Positions 45,302 to 53,453 of a stretch of 64,000 bases of DNA are shown one piece after another. The stretch spans positions 2,679,501-2,743,500 of the forward strand of contig NZ_CP060388.1 in the NCBI RefSeq assembly GCF_014280435.1. The letters are read 5' to 3'. The notes beneath the pieces were generated by a model. It was not told the DNA's origin, made no database searches, and saw nothing but the letters and a program-made list of their open reading frames with translations. The translations under genes and the position numbers were made by a program. The first letter of the stretch is position 1. Each line of letters opens with the position of its first letter. Source of the DNA: Sphingobium sp. KCTC 72723 (GTDB lineage Bacteria; Pseudomonadota; Alphaproteobacteria; Sphingomonadales; Sphingomonadaceae).

Positions 45302-45340
45302 AGTGATGATCGAAAAAAATGCGAATTCCCGATCATCACT
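45302..45340. promoter_or_regulatory. 11-bp perfect inverted repeat upstream of catalase
   Basis: AGTGATGATCG (45302-45312) and CGATCATCACT (45330-45340) with a 17-base spacer, 53 bases upstream of the catalase start. Could be an operator or a 5'-leader hairpin; it does not match the OxyR pattern that I know. Confidence 0.45.
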
Positions 45341-45511
45341 GGGAACCCGCGACATTTGTGAGGAGATAACCCGCCGCTCTTCAGCAAGTTGCGCGGACCG
45401 GTCCAAAACTAATGTGCATCATAGCGATTTATTTCTGGCGGCTGGATACCGCGTCGCCACGGACCGTTGCTATAGTTCAAAGCCAAGTCTTTTCACTATG
45501 AAGGGCCGATA

Positions 45512-46258
45512 TTGTTTACGGACAAATTTCTTAGGGATCGTCGCGGCGTCGAACTGGATGTTCAGGAACGCGCTGTCCTGGAAAAAGCCATTTTCGAGAT
45601 ACGAACGATAGATGCGCGCAAGACTGTCGTACAGGCTGGCGAAACATTGTCCGTGAGCATGTTGCTGCTGGAAGGCTTCATGTGCCGCTATCTGGACGAT
45701 CGGGAAGGGATGCGCCAACTCGTCGCCGTGCAAGTGCCAGGGGATTTTCTGGACTTGCACGCCTACCCGCTCAAAATATTGGATCATGATGTCGCCAGCC
45801 TGACAGCAGCCACAATTGCGGTCATTCCGCACAAGGCGCTGGACGAGATTAATGCGGCAATGCCCGAACTCACACGCAAGCTGTGGTTCTCTACGCTCCT
45901 CGACGCGGCGATGCATCGGGCGTGGCTATTCCGCCTGGGGCGGCTGGATGCGGTCGGGCGCGTGGCGCATTTTCTGTCCGAAACCAATGTCCGGCTGGTT
46001 TCAGCCGGCCTCAGCGATGGAACGCGTTTTGCCCTGGGAATAACGCAGGCGGATATTTCGGAAATCTGCGGTATAACGAGTGTCCACGCCAATCGCGTGC
46101 TGCGGCAATTACGGGAAGAGCGGTTGTGCATCTTTCGCTCCTCGCTAGTGGAAATTCTCGACGTCGAGGGTCTGGCCCGCAGGGGCCAGTTCAATCCTGC
46201 CTATCTCTACATCGAAAATAAATCCGGTCGCCCGGACATCGAAAGGCCAACATCATGA
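45512..46258 (+). CDS. Crp/Fnr-family transcription regulator
   Basis: A 248-residue regulator with a cyclic-nucleotide-binding-like N-terminal barrel (VVQAGETLSVSMLLLEGFMCRYL, VQVPGDFLDLHAY) and a winged HTH (ITQADISEICGITSVHANRVLRQLREE). No Cys cluster of Fnr is present, so it is not an oxygen-sensing iron-sulphur protein. It starts at a TTG preceded by AAGGG; this start is the only one in frame near a ribosome site. Divergent from the catalase gene and overlapping a small gene at its 3' end. Confidence 0.85.
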   Translation: MFTDKFLRDRRGVELDVQERAVLEKAIFEIRTIDARKTVVQAGETLSVSMLLLEGFMCRYLDDREGMRQLVAVQVPGDFLDLHAYPLKILDHDVASLTAATIAVIPHKALDEINAAMPELTRKLWFSTLLDAAMHRAWLFRLGRLDAVGRVAHFLSETNVRLVSAGLSDGTRFALGITQADISEICGITSVHANRVLRQLREERLCIFRSSLVEILDVEGLARRGQFNPAYLYIENKSGRPDIERPTS

Positions 46259-46446
46259 TACCCCCAGAAGATTCCGGTGTTCAATCGCTGCCCGGTAAGG
46301 CGAGCGTGGAAGAAGGGCTTGTCCTGCTGGATGGGCCGGATGGTGTAGCCGTCACCATGACAGCGTATGCCGCATCAGAAACTGGCAAAAGTCTACTCGA
46401 AGCGGCTCGACTGATTGAAGAAAAATCGGATAATGAAAAATTGTAA
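46255..46446 (+). CDS. Small acidic protein, unknown
   Basis: 63 residues, ATGA overlap with the Crp/Fnr gene. The second half (VTMTAYAASETGKSLLEAARLIEEKSD) should form a helix. No hydrophobic segment. Coupled translation suggests a function with the regulator; no family recognised. Confidence 0.55.
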   Translation: MIPPEDSGVQSLPGKASVEEGLVLLDGPDGVAVTMTAYAASETGKSLLEAARLIEEKSDNEKL

Positions 46447-46654
46447 ACAGATCTTCGTACCATAATTTTAATATTACATGTGTTAAGCCAAATTTCGAAA
46501 ACAATTCTCTATAATATACCGTGCAGCATTTGGTTTCTCGAAATGGCAGACCTCCCGCTGCTAAGTTGCAAAATCGCCGATACACGTCGTTCTAGGATGT
46601 CCCGCTCTACCCCAAATTATACGTTTTCATGCAATCATGCCAAGTTGCTGCTGC

Positions 46655-47149
46655 CTATATGTTACCTTGCATTTCGATCGGCACGTCATCGTCCGGCTTG
46701 AAGTATAGAGCCGCGCATTGTTTCTTTAGGCAGCCTCCCTCTAACACCAAATCCTCGCGCCAAGCATCCTTGATGAAATCCATCGTATCGAGATGACGAT
46801 CTTCGAAATACATACGGTGTACATCGTCCCGCCCCGCGCCGTAGACAATGCGCCCGACCTTTGCCCAGACAGATGCCATCGTGCACATCCCACACGGCTG
46901 TAGGGTAGAATAGAGAGTGGCCCCCCTCAGATCCATGTCGCCGTGCACTTTGCCGGCTTTCCTGAATGCCATCATCTCCGCGTGTGCAGTAGCGTCACAT
47001 AGCTCCTCTGTTTGGTTGATTGCTCGTGCGAGAATTTTTCCATCCAGCACAATAATGGCTGCAATCGGCGTATCCTGGGGAGATTTGCCTTTGCTCATTG
47101 CCAGCTTGATAGCCTGCTCCATCCATGCCTTGTCCGTCTCATGAGTCAT
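46655..47149 (-). CDS. Cytidine/guanine-type nucleoside deaminase
   Basis: A 164-residue zinc deaminase with HAE (His56, Glu58) and PCGMC (Cys86, Cys89), closest in style to guanine deaminase and related CMP/dCMP deaminase fold enzymes. The surrounding DNA, especially 46447-46654, is clearly more AT-rich than the rest of the window, and codon choice in the gene is less GC-biased, so it may have been acquired. It lies alone on the minus strand. Substrate uncertain. Confidence 0.8.
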   Translation of the reverse strand: MTHETDKAWMEQAIKLAMSKGKSPQDTPIAAIIVLDGKILARAINQTEELCDATAHAEMMAFRKAGKVHGDMDLRGATLYSTLQPCGMCTMASVWAKVGRIVYGAGRDDVHRMYFEDRHLDTMDFIKDAWREDLVLEGGCLKKQCAALYFKPDDDVPIEMQGNI

Positions 47150-47610
47150 AATATTTGCGGTCCATCGTCTGCTGATCGATATTGACGATCTTGAATGGCG
47201 ACAGTTCCATAAAGCAACGGTTAGCGGTGACGGACTTTGTCATTCACAATGAAAAAAGCGACTGTCGGCTATCTGGAAAGCGAATTTCTACCGTAAATGG
47301 CTGTAATGGGTCGGTTTTGCCACGCGCCGGACGCTGCGTAGTGGCTAGGTCGCCATTCATCGGTGCTGCTGCGTACGACAACTCTCGACAAAAATAGATG
47401 TCAAAAAGCCTTGGAGATTGAGCGCTGACAAGGAAATCGCGAAAAGGCTCATTCTTCGTCGGCCTCAAGGTCTGGCGGTGTTCTCGATTTGCAGTGGCCA
47501 ACGGTATCTTAAAGGTGTGTAGGACAACTACGTCACCGGCGGCGAGATGACTTTTTGATGTGCCGTGCTCTGAGATGGCACCACCCCAGCATCTACGCGT
47601 TCATAGCCGA
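47150..47610. other. Intergenic region, no gene seen
   Basis: About 460 bases between the deaminase and the FAD/NAD(P) protein genes. A weak EcfG-like match (GGAAC-N16-CGTC on the minus strand at about 47186-47210) precedes the deaminase gene but has one mismatch in the -10 core. No convincing open frame. Confidence 0.35.
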
Positions 47611-49257
47611 ATGACCGCATCCATTGCCTTTGTCGGCGCCGGACCGACCACCCTCTATACGCTCACGGCGTTTGTTGAGCATGCAGCCCGCCCCGCGAGG
47701 ATCACCATCTTCGAGCAGCAGGCGCGCGCCGGTCTCGGAACGCCCTATCGACCAGGGTGGAACGATCCCGCCATGCTCTCGAACATTGCGAGCGTTGAAA
47801 TACCGCCGTTGTGCGAGACGCTTCTTGCCTGGCTCAACCGTCCAAGCCGCAAGCGGCTCATAAGTTTGGGAATCGATCCCAGGGATGTTGATGACCGCGC
47901 TTTCTACCCGCGCGTTGCACTGGGGCGATACTTCCTCGACCAGTTCGACATGCCCGTGGACGAGGCGCGTGCCAAAGGGTTCATCGTCGATATTCGAACC
48001 GGCCACCGCGTTCCGGACATGTCTGTCCAGGGCAACTGCGTTCAGCTGGATATTGAAGGGGAGGGCGAGGACATAGCCGACAATCGTTTCGACTTCGTCG
48101 TCATGGCGACGGGCCATCAGTGGCCGGAGGAACCCGAGGCGCGGCCTGGCTATTTTCTCAGCCCGTGGCCAGCCTCCGCGCTCAAACGGCTCAACGCCGT
48201 CAATGTTGGCATTCGCGGGAGCTCTCTGACGGCGATCGACGCAGTCGTCGCTCTGGCCACCGCGCATGGCGCATTCATCGAAGGTACGGATGGCAGTGTT
48301 GAATATCGGATTGGGGCGGGATCGGAAGGACTTGCGTTGACGATGATGTCGCGCAAGGGGCTGCTGCCTGAAGCTGATTTCCACCATCCGATACCCTATG
48401 AGCCGCTAGCCTTTTGTGCGCATGAGGCGATCGGAACGCTGATCGAGGCTCAGCCAAAGGATCTTCTGGAGCAGGCCTATGCGCTCTTCAAGAAGGAACT
48501 GGCGCACACCGATCCTGCATATGCCGATCATGTCAGGTTGGCCGATCTGGCTTTGGAAGATTTCGCGGAGCGCTTCTTCGCCGACCGCGCGGACGCTGAT
48601 CCGTTTGAATGGGCCGCCACGAATCTGCGGGAGGCGCAAGCCGATTTCGACCAAGAAATCACCGTGCCCTGGCGCTACGCGATCCTGCGGATGCACGAGG
48701 TGCTGGCACTGATTATCCCGCATCTTGACGAAGGCGCGCTGGAATCGTTCGGCAAGCATTTAAAGCCTGCCTTCGTCGACGAATATGCGAGCGTTCCCCA
48801 TCTCTTCATCCAGCGGCTCCTCGCTCTTCATCGAGCCGGCCACCTTGATGTGATCGCCCTTGGAAAGGATTATCGCGTCGAAACGCACGGCGCAGAACCC
48901 GGCGTCAATGTCGTCATCAACGGCAAGCGGCGCCACTATAATGAGTTCATCGATGCAACGGGCCAACGCCCGCTCGAAGCCGACGATTTCCCATTCCCTA
49001 CGCTTCTTGAACCAGGCATCGTTATGGACGCACAAGATGCAGACGAAGGCGCGACCAAAGGTATCTCGGTGCATGAGGCTTTCCACCCGGCATCGCCCGA
49101 TCCGCGTGCGCGCCGATTATATTGTCTGAGCCTTCCCTTCATCCTGGGACGTCATCCATTTGTACAAGGGATCACCAGTTCGCATGAGATGGGCGGCATT
49201 GTGGGTCAGGACCTCGCGCGCATGATCGCAGTATCCATGCAGGCTGACGCGGCATGA
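47611..49257 (+). CDS. FAD/NAD(P)-binding protein (NAD_binding_9 family)
   Basis: About 548 residues with an N-terminal dinucleotide site IAFVGAGPTTLYTLTAF, an acidic strand end (ITIFEQQ), GTPYRPG, and a second motif VMATGHQWPE typical of the FAD/NAD(P)-binding family PF13454. These proteins are flavoenzymes of mostly unknown substrate. The ATG at 47611 gives the family N-terminus; alternative starts at 47560 and 47575 have no better ribosome site. Its stop overlaps the following DUF1543 pseudogene by ATGA, so the two were once a coupled pair. Confidence 0.8.
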   Translation: MTASIAFVGAGPTTLYTLTAFVEHAARPARITIFEQQARAGLGTPYRPGWNDPAMLSNIASVEIPPLCETLLAWLNRPSRKRLISLGIDPRDVDDRAFYPRVALGRYFLDQFDMPVDEARAKGFIVDIRTGHRVPDMSVQGNCVQLDIEGEGEDIADNRFDFVVMATGHQWPEEPEARPGYFLSPWPASALKRLNAVNVGIRGSSLTAIDAVVALATAHGAFIEGTDGSVEYRIGAGSEGLALTMMSRKGLLPEADFHHPIPYEPLAFCAHEAIGTLIEAQPKDLLEQAYALFKKELAHTDPAYADHVRLADLALEDFAERFFADRADADPFEWAATNLREAQADFDQEITVPWRYAILRMHEVLALIIPHLDEGALESFGKHLKPAFVDEYASVPHLFIQRLLALHRAGHLDVIALGKDYRVETHGAEPGVNVVINGKRRHYNEFIDATGQRPLEADDFPFPTLLEPGIVMDAQDADEGATKGISVHEAFHPASPDPRARRLYCLSLPFILGRHPFVQGITSSHEMGGIVGQDLARMIAVSMQADAA

Positions 49258-49780
49258 AGCTGTTTGCGGTCTACATTGGAGGTGAGCATCCTGCGGCTCA
49301 CATAGAAGTTCATGATGTCCGCTTCATCGTGGCGCGCTCCCTTAAAGCGACGCATGATGCGCTTCGCCGTCAGTGGTGAGGCGCGCCCGGCACGCTACAT
49401 ATCGACTGCTGGCAGAGATCGACCATGCGGACGGTTATGACGTTCAGCTGCAGCCGGAGCCATATAAGGGGCGCGAACGACTGTTTTTCGTAGATCTGGG
49501 TGGTTACGATCCGGCTGACTTCGCCGAACAGCATCGCAACATGTTCGTTGTCACTGAGAATGTGACCTAGGCCAAGGCACGCGCGATGGCTACCCTCCCT
49601 GCGTGGAAGGAAGGCCATCGCGACGATCTATACGAGGCTGAGAAGGCGATTGCTCTCCATGAGGTCATTGGCGAAAAACTTCACATCCACTTTGGTAGCC
49701 ACCGAAACGGCGCGACCACCGAAATTTGCCTGCCGTTACACTCCGCTAAAGTAAGGGAAAACGAAAACGCCGCCCTGTGA
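49254..49780 (+). pseudogene. Decayed DUF1543 gene
   Basis: The first 41 codons (MKLFAVYIGGEHP...) match the N-terminus of DUF1543 proteins. Then an in-frame TGA at 49377 stands where relatives have Trp (QWW-G), a frameshift follows around 49410, and the continuation (LLAEIDHADGYDVQLQPEP, FFVDLGGYDPADF) runs into an in-frame TAG at 49568 before the C-terminal part (KLHIHF) resumes to 49780. Three independent lesions show loss of function. It was translationally coupled to the flavoprotein upstream. Confidence 0.85.
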
Positions 49781-49790
49781 AAGGCGGCGT
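49767..49790 (-). terminator. Rho-independent terminator after csbD-like gene
   Basis: On the minus strand, ACGCCGCC-loop of 8-GGCGGCGT followed by TTTTCGTTTT. It lies 22 bases after the stop of the csbD-like gene. Confidence 0.8.
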
Positions 49791-49812
49791 ATCGTTCGGC
49801 AGAAATCAAATA

Positions 49813-49992
49813 TTACTTTGCGTCGGTGCCTGGCTCAGAAGTCTTTGGCGCCTTGCCATCTTCCACGCGTCCTTCATTGCGCAGATCGCGCCCTTCTTGT
49901 GCTTTCTTCTGGCTTTCGACGGACTTGCCGTGCTCGAACGCCTCTTCCTTGACGTAGCCGGCTGCTTCTTTTGCTTTTCCTTCGATGCTCAT
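49813..49992 (-). CDS. CsbD-like small stress protein
   Basis: A 59-residue highly charged protein beginning MSIEGKAKEAAGYVKEEA, the CsbD signature, with a Lys/Glu-rich disordered tail. CsbD-like proteins are general-stress proteins of unknown mechanism. AGGAGA precedes the ATG by seven bases. An EcfG-type promoter lies 30-54 bases upstream and a strong terminator follows, so it is a monocistronic stress gene. It was found from the nucleotide sequence directly because of its small size. Confidence 0.85.
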   Translation of the reverse strand: MSIEGKAKEAAGYVKEEAFEHGKSVESQKKAQEGRDLRNEGRVEDGKAPKTSEPGTDAK

Positions 49993-50021
49993 CAGTCTCT
50001 CCTATTTGACACTGCATTTAT

Positions 50022-50046
50022 AACGAGCCGAGTTAGTCAGTGTTCC
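50022..50046 (-). promoter_or_regulatory. EcfG-type (general stress sigma) promoter for csbD-like gene
   Basis: Minus strand GGAAC-N16-CGTT, exact match to the alphaproteobacterial EcfG consensus, 30 bases upstream of the csbD-like ATG. Confidence 0.75.
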
Positions 50047-50192
50047 CTTGATTGGTTGAAACGTGACACGCAAGAATTTTAGATTAAATTTTCGCCGATG
50101 ATCTGGAGAAAGATCGCTGCTTGGGGCAAGCCTGGCCTTACCGCCCTGTGTCACAGCGCGAACGCCGCGACGGAACCGAGGACGATTAAAAA

Positions 50193-50213
50193 CATTACGG
50201 CTTCGCCGTAATG
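50193..50213. terminator. Perfect 9-bp hairpin, possible terminator
   Basis: CATTACGGC-TTC-GCCGTAATG. On the minus strand it is followed by TTTTTAATC, so it looks like a Rho-independent terminator in that direction, although no minus-strand gene ends there. It lies in the 5' region of the sensor kinase at 50241. Confidence 0.45.
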
Positions 50214-50240
50214 CTGACCAAGCGGTTGTAAGGGGGGGAT

Positions 50241-53075
50241 GTGACAAACGACTGGCCTGACGTGTTCCCTGGCGATTCCCAGATGAGTGCAATCATGCGA
50301 GCGCATGATTGGAAGGCATCGAACTTAGGTCCGCCTGATCGATGGCCCGAAGAACTCAAGGCGTCGCTACGGCTCATGCTCCTGTCTCGGTTTGAGATGT
50401 GGCTTGGTTGGGGAGAAGACCTCAACTTCTTCTACAATGACGCCTATATTCCTACTTTGGGCTTCAAACATCCCACAGCGCTGGGTCGGCCCATGTCGCA
50501 GGTATGGAAGGAGGTCTTTGAGGACGTCAAGGATCGCATCGTCTCGGTCATGCGAGATGGCGTTGCGACCTGGGACGAACAGTTGCTTCTGCTCCTTGAG
50601 CGTAACGGCTATCCCGAAGAGACGTATCACACATTCTCTTACAGTCCTCTGATGGGTCGCGGGGGTGCTGTCGAAGGCCTGATGTGCGTCGTTCGCGAGG
50701 AGACGGACAGGGTCATCAGTGAACGGCGCATCAAGCAATTGAATGATCTGGCCGCCGCGTTGCTCCGATCGAAAAGTCGGTCTGACGTGATCGAAGCAGT
50801 GCGAGGCCATTTTGGCAGCGAGAGCCGGGACTTTCCGTTCGCGAACCTACAGCTGTTCGACTTGCCTGAAAGCCTTGATCCCGGCACTGGAGACGCTGCG
50901 GATTGGCCAGTTGCTGCGATTCAAAGAGGCGAAAAACAGGCCGTGGAAGCGCTGGGTGGCGCTTTTTCGAAGTTGCCGACCGGACCGTGGGAGATACCGC
51001 CGCGCGATGCGTTGATCGTAGCTATCGAGCAGCCTGGCGAAGCGCAAGCCGTCGGTGCACTTGTTCTGGGATTGAATCCCTACCGCCTGCTCGACGAAGC
51101 AACTCGTGATTTCGCCAACCTTATTGCCGCGCAGATTGCGGGGGCGCTTGCCACCATCGATGCCGTGTCTGCCCAGCGACGGGACCGCGATCGGCTGTGG
51201 TCGCTTAGTCAGGACCTGATGCTGGTTTGCGACTTTGATGGCGTCATTCGCTTGGTGAACCCATCTGCGACCCGCCTTCTGGGGTGGCGAGAGGATGAGA
51301 TGGTTGGACAGGTCCTGGCCGATTTCGTCCATCCCGACGATTTATCTGCCACAGCCAAGGAAGTTGAAAAGCTGGCTCAGGGCGTTACGACCCTTTTGTT
51401 CGAGAACCGCTATCGCTGCCAGGACGGCAGCTATCGATTGCTCGATTGGAACGCTGTGCCAGACGCGGGCCGCATCCACGCCGTGGCGCGCGATATAACC
51501 CGAGAGCGCCAACTCGCCCGCGACCGAAAGCGGATTTGGGCGCTCTCTCCGATCGTCAAGGTGGTGGCGACGACCCAAGGCATTATCAATGCCGTCAATC
51601 CATCCTGGACGAAGACGCTGGGGTGGAGCGAAGCCGATACGGTCGGCCGCAATATTTTGGAGTTTGTAGCGCAGGAGCAAGAAGCCGCGCAGCAGCGGTT
51701 GGCGAAACTCTCCGAATCCAACGCTGCTGTCGTCGAGTCACAAAGCGTCTTTCGCGCAAAGGATGGCAGCCACCGACGCTTCGCCTGGACCACCGTTCCA
51801 GAGGCCGGGATGCTCTATCTGTTCGGCCGCGATATCACCGCGGAGACCGAAGCGGCCGATGCCCTTATCGCCACAGAGGAGGCTTTGCGCCAAAGCCAGA
51901 AGATGGAGGCGGTGGGGCAGTTAACCGGTGGCATCGCGCATGATTTCAACAATCTGCTGGCCGGGGTTCTCGGCAACCTGGAATTGCTGGAACTGCGTAT
52001 TTCCCAGGGTCGTATGGAGGCTATCGGTCGCCATCTCGAAACCGCGCAGGGCGCGGCAAAGCGGGCTGCCGCGTTGACGCAGCGACTGCTTGCCTTTTCC
52101 CGGCGACAGACATTGGATCCCACAGCCGTCAATATAAACCGGCTAGTTTCTGGCTTGGAAGACCTCATACGCCGTACCGTCGGGCCCTCCATAGAGATCG
52201 AAGTGGTTGGATCGGGCGGGTTGTGGATGACGTTGGTCGATCGCTACCAGCTTGAAAATGCGCTTTTGAACCTTTGCATCAATGCGCGAGACGCGATGCC
52301 GGATGGCGGACGCTTGACAATCGAAACAGCCAATAAGTGGCTAGACAACCGCATGGCGCGCGAACGCGAGCTACCCCCTGGTCAATATGTGTCGCTATGC
52401 GTGAGTGACACCGGAACGGGCATGACGCCCGACGTGATCGCCCGCGCTTTTGATCCGTTCTTCACGACCAAGCCGCTGGGCGAAGGCACGGGCCTTGGCC
52501 TCTCGATGATCTATGGCTTTGTGCGGCAATCGGGCGGGCAGGTACGGATTTATTCGGAGGTCGGCGGAGGCACGACCATGTGCCTCTACATTCCAAGGCA
52601 TATGGGACCGGTAACTGAGATCGAACAGGAGTTGCGGCCGACGCAGCTTGATGCTGGGGGGCACGGGGAGACCGTGCTGGTCATCGATGACGAGGCTTCC
52701 GTTCGCTCGCTCATCGTCGATGTCCTTGCCGACGGGGGATATCACGTCATTGAAGCTGCGGATGGTCCCAGCGGCCTAAAGGTGCTTCAGTCTGATCTGC
52801 GCATCGACCTTCTCATCACGGATGTGGGCTTGCCCGGCGGAATGAATGGCCGTCAGGTCGCAGACGCCGGCCGAGTTGGACGTCCCAAACTCAAGATTTT
52901 GTTCATCACTGGTTATGCGGAGAATGCCATCATCGGCAACGGATTGCTGGAGCATGATATGCACGTGATCACCAAACCCTTCGGAATCGAGGCCATCGTC
53001 AGCAAGGTTCGTGAGATGATCGATGAAGGTGACAAACTAGGCAACCGATCAGCGACCGGCCAATCTGATCCTTAA
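50241..53075 (+). CDS. PAS/GAF hybrid sensor histidine kinase
   Basis: A 944-residue soluble kinase starting at a GTG after AAGGGGGGG. N-terminal PAS-like domain with WPEELKASLRLML and LGWGEDLNFFYNDAYIPTLG, a GAF-like segment (about 165-310), two PAS domains (about 315-435 and 437-540), HisKA with phospho-His567 (GGIAHDFNN), ATPase (DTGTGM, GTGLGLSMIYG) and a receiver with Asp861 (TDVGLPG). This layout with N-terminal PAS of this type is frequent in alphaproteobacteria. Divergent from the csbD-like gene; located within a stress-gene neighbourhood, suggesting a link to general stress control. No HWE signature. Confidence 0.9.
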   Translation: MTNDWPDVFPGDSQMSAIMRAHDWKASNLGPPDRWPEELKASLRLMLLSRFEMWLGWGEDLNFFYNDAYIPTLGFKHPTALGRPMSQVWKEVFEDVKDRIVSVMRDGVATWDEQLLLLLERNGYPEETYHTFSYSPLMGRGGAVEGLMCVVREETDRVISERRIKQLNDLAAALLRSKSRSDVIEAVRGHFGSESRDFPFANLQLFDLPESLDPGTGDAADWPVAAIQRGEKQAVEALGGAFSKLPTGPWEIPPRDALIVAIEQPGEAQAVGALVLGLNPYRLLDEATRDFANLIAAQIAGALATIDAVSAQRRDRDRLWSLSQDLMLVCDFDGVIRLVNPSATRLLGWREDEMVGQVLADFVHPDDLSATAKEVEKLAQGVTTLLFENRYRCQDGSYRLLDWNAVPDAGRIHAVARDITRERQLARDRKRIWALSPIVKVVATTQGIINAVNPSWTKTLGWSEADTVGRNILEFVAQEQEAAQQRLAKLSESNAAVVESQSVFRAKDGSHRRFAWTTVPEAGMLYLFGRDITAETEAADALIATEEALRQSQKMEAVGQLTGGIAHDFNNLLAGVLGNLELLELRISQGRMEAIGRHLETAQGAAKRAAALTQRLLAFSRRQTLDPTAVNINRLVSGLEDLIRRTVGPSIEIEVVGSGGLWMTLVDRYQLENALLNLCINARDAMPDGGRLTIETANKWLDNRMARERELPPGQYVSLCVSDTGTGMTPDVIARAFDPFFTTKPLGEGTGLGLSMIYGFVRQSGGQVRIYSEVGGGTTMCLYIPRHMGPVTEIEQELRPTQLDAGGHGETVLVIDDEASVRSLIVDVLADGGYHVIEAADGPSGLKVLQSDLRIDLLITDVGLPGGMNGRQVADAGRVGRPKLKILFITGYAENAIIGNGLLEHDMHVITKPFGIEAIVSKVREMIDEGDKLGNRSATGQSDP

Positions 53076-53136
53076 GCGGCCGCCTTAGCGCGCGTCTTCC
53101 GGTTTTTCATTTTGAACCGGACTTTTTGCCGTTGGT

Positions 53137-53162
53137 GGAACCCAAGACATCGTCACGCCGTT
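53137..53162 (+). promoter_or_regulatory. EcfG-type promoter for small protein/mfd-like operon
   Basis: GGAAC-N17-CGTT, exact in both boxes, 27 bases before the GTG start at 53189. Confidence 0.75.
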
Positions 53163-53188
53163 AGCTGCCCACCTGTAGGAGAGCCACG

Positions 53189-53401
53189 GTGGAAGAAAAG
53201 AGAAAGGGCCAGGAACCGGAAGCGGATCAACGGCCAGCAGCGACGGGCGGCCTCTATGAGCAGGCCGCGCCGACATCCAACGATCCCCCATCCAAGAAAG
53301 AACGGACGATGATCGCGACCGCGCGTGCGCGCGCAGATCGCGACCGGGCGGAATTGCGCGCGACAGGCCATGGCGATCATCAGGGCGAAGAAGGCTTTTG
53401 A
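53189..53401 (+). CDS. Small charged protein under EcfG promoter
   Basis: A 70-residue hydrophilic protein starting at GTG with AGGAGA eight bases upstream. It begins EEKRKGQEPEADQ, is rich in Ala/Arg/Glu and has no hydrophobic core, so probably disordered. No family recognised. It lies directly downstream of an EcfG promoter and 52 bases before the mfd-like gene, so the two are likely one stress operon. Confidence 0.75.
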   Translation: MEEKRKGQEPEADQRPAATGGLYEQAAPTSNDPPSKKERTMIATARARADRDRAELRATGHGDHQGEEGF

Positions 53402-53453
53402 GCTGTTTTACTGTCAGGCCTGACCAGGTCGATTTTCGCGTCCTGGTGGGCAA

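Noticed and set aside
47186..47210. EcfG promoter before the deaminase
   Set aside because: The -10 core is CGTC instead of CGTT; too weak to call.
49254..49570. TGA read as tryptophan in DUF1543 (recoding)
   Set aside because: A frameshift and a TAG follow, and TGA ends many intact genes in the window; decay is the simpler explanation.
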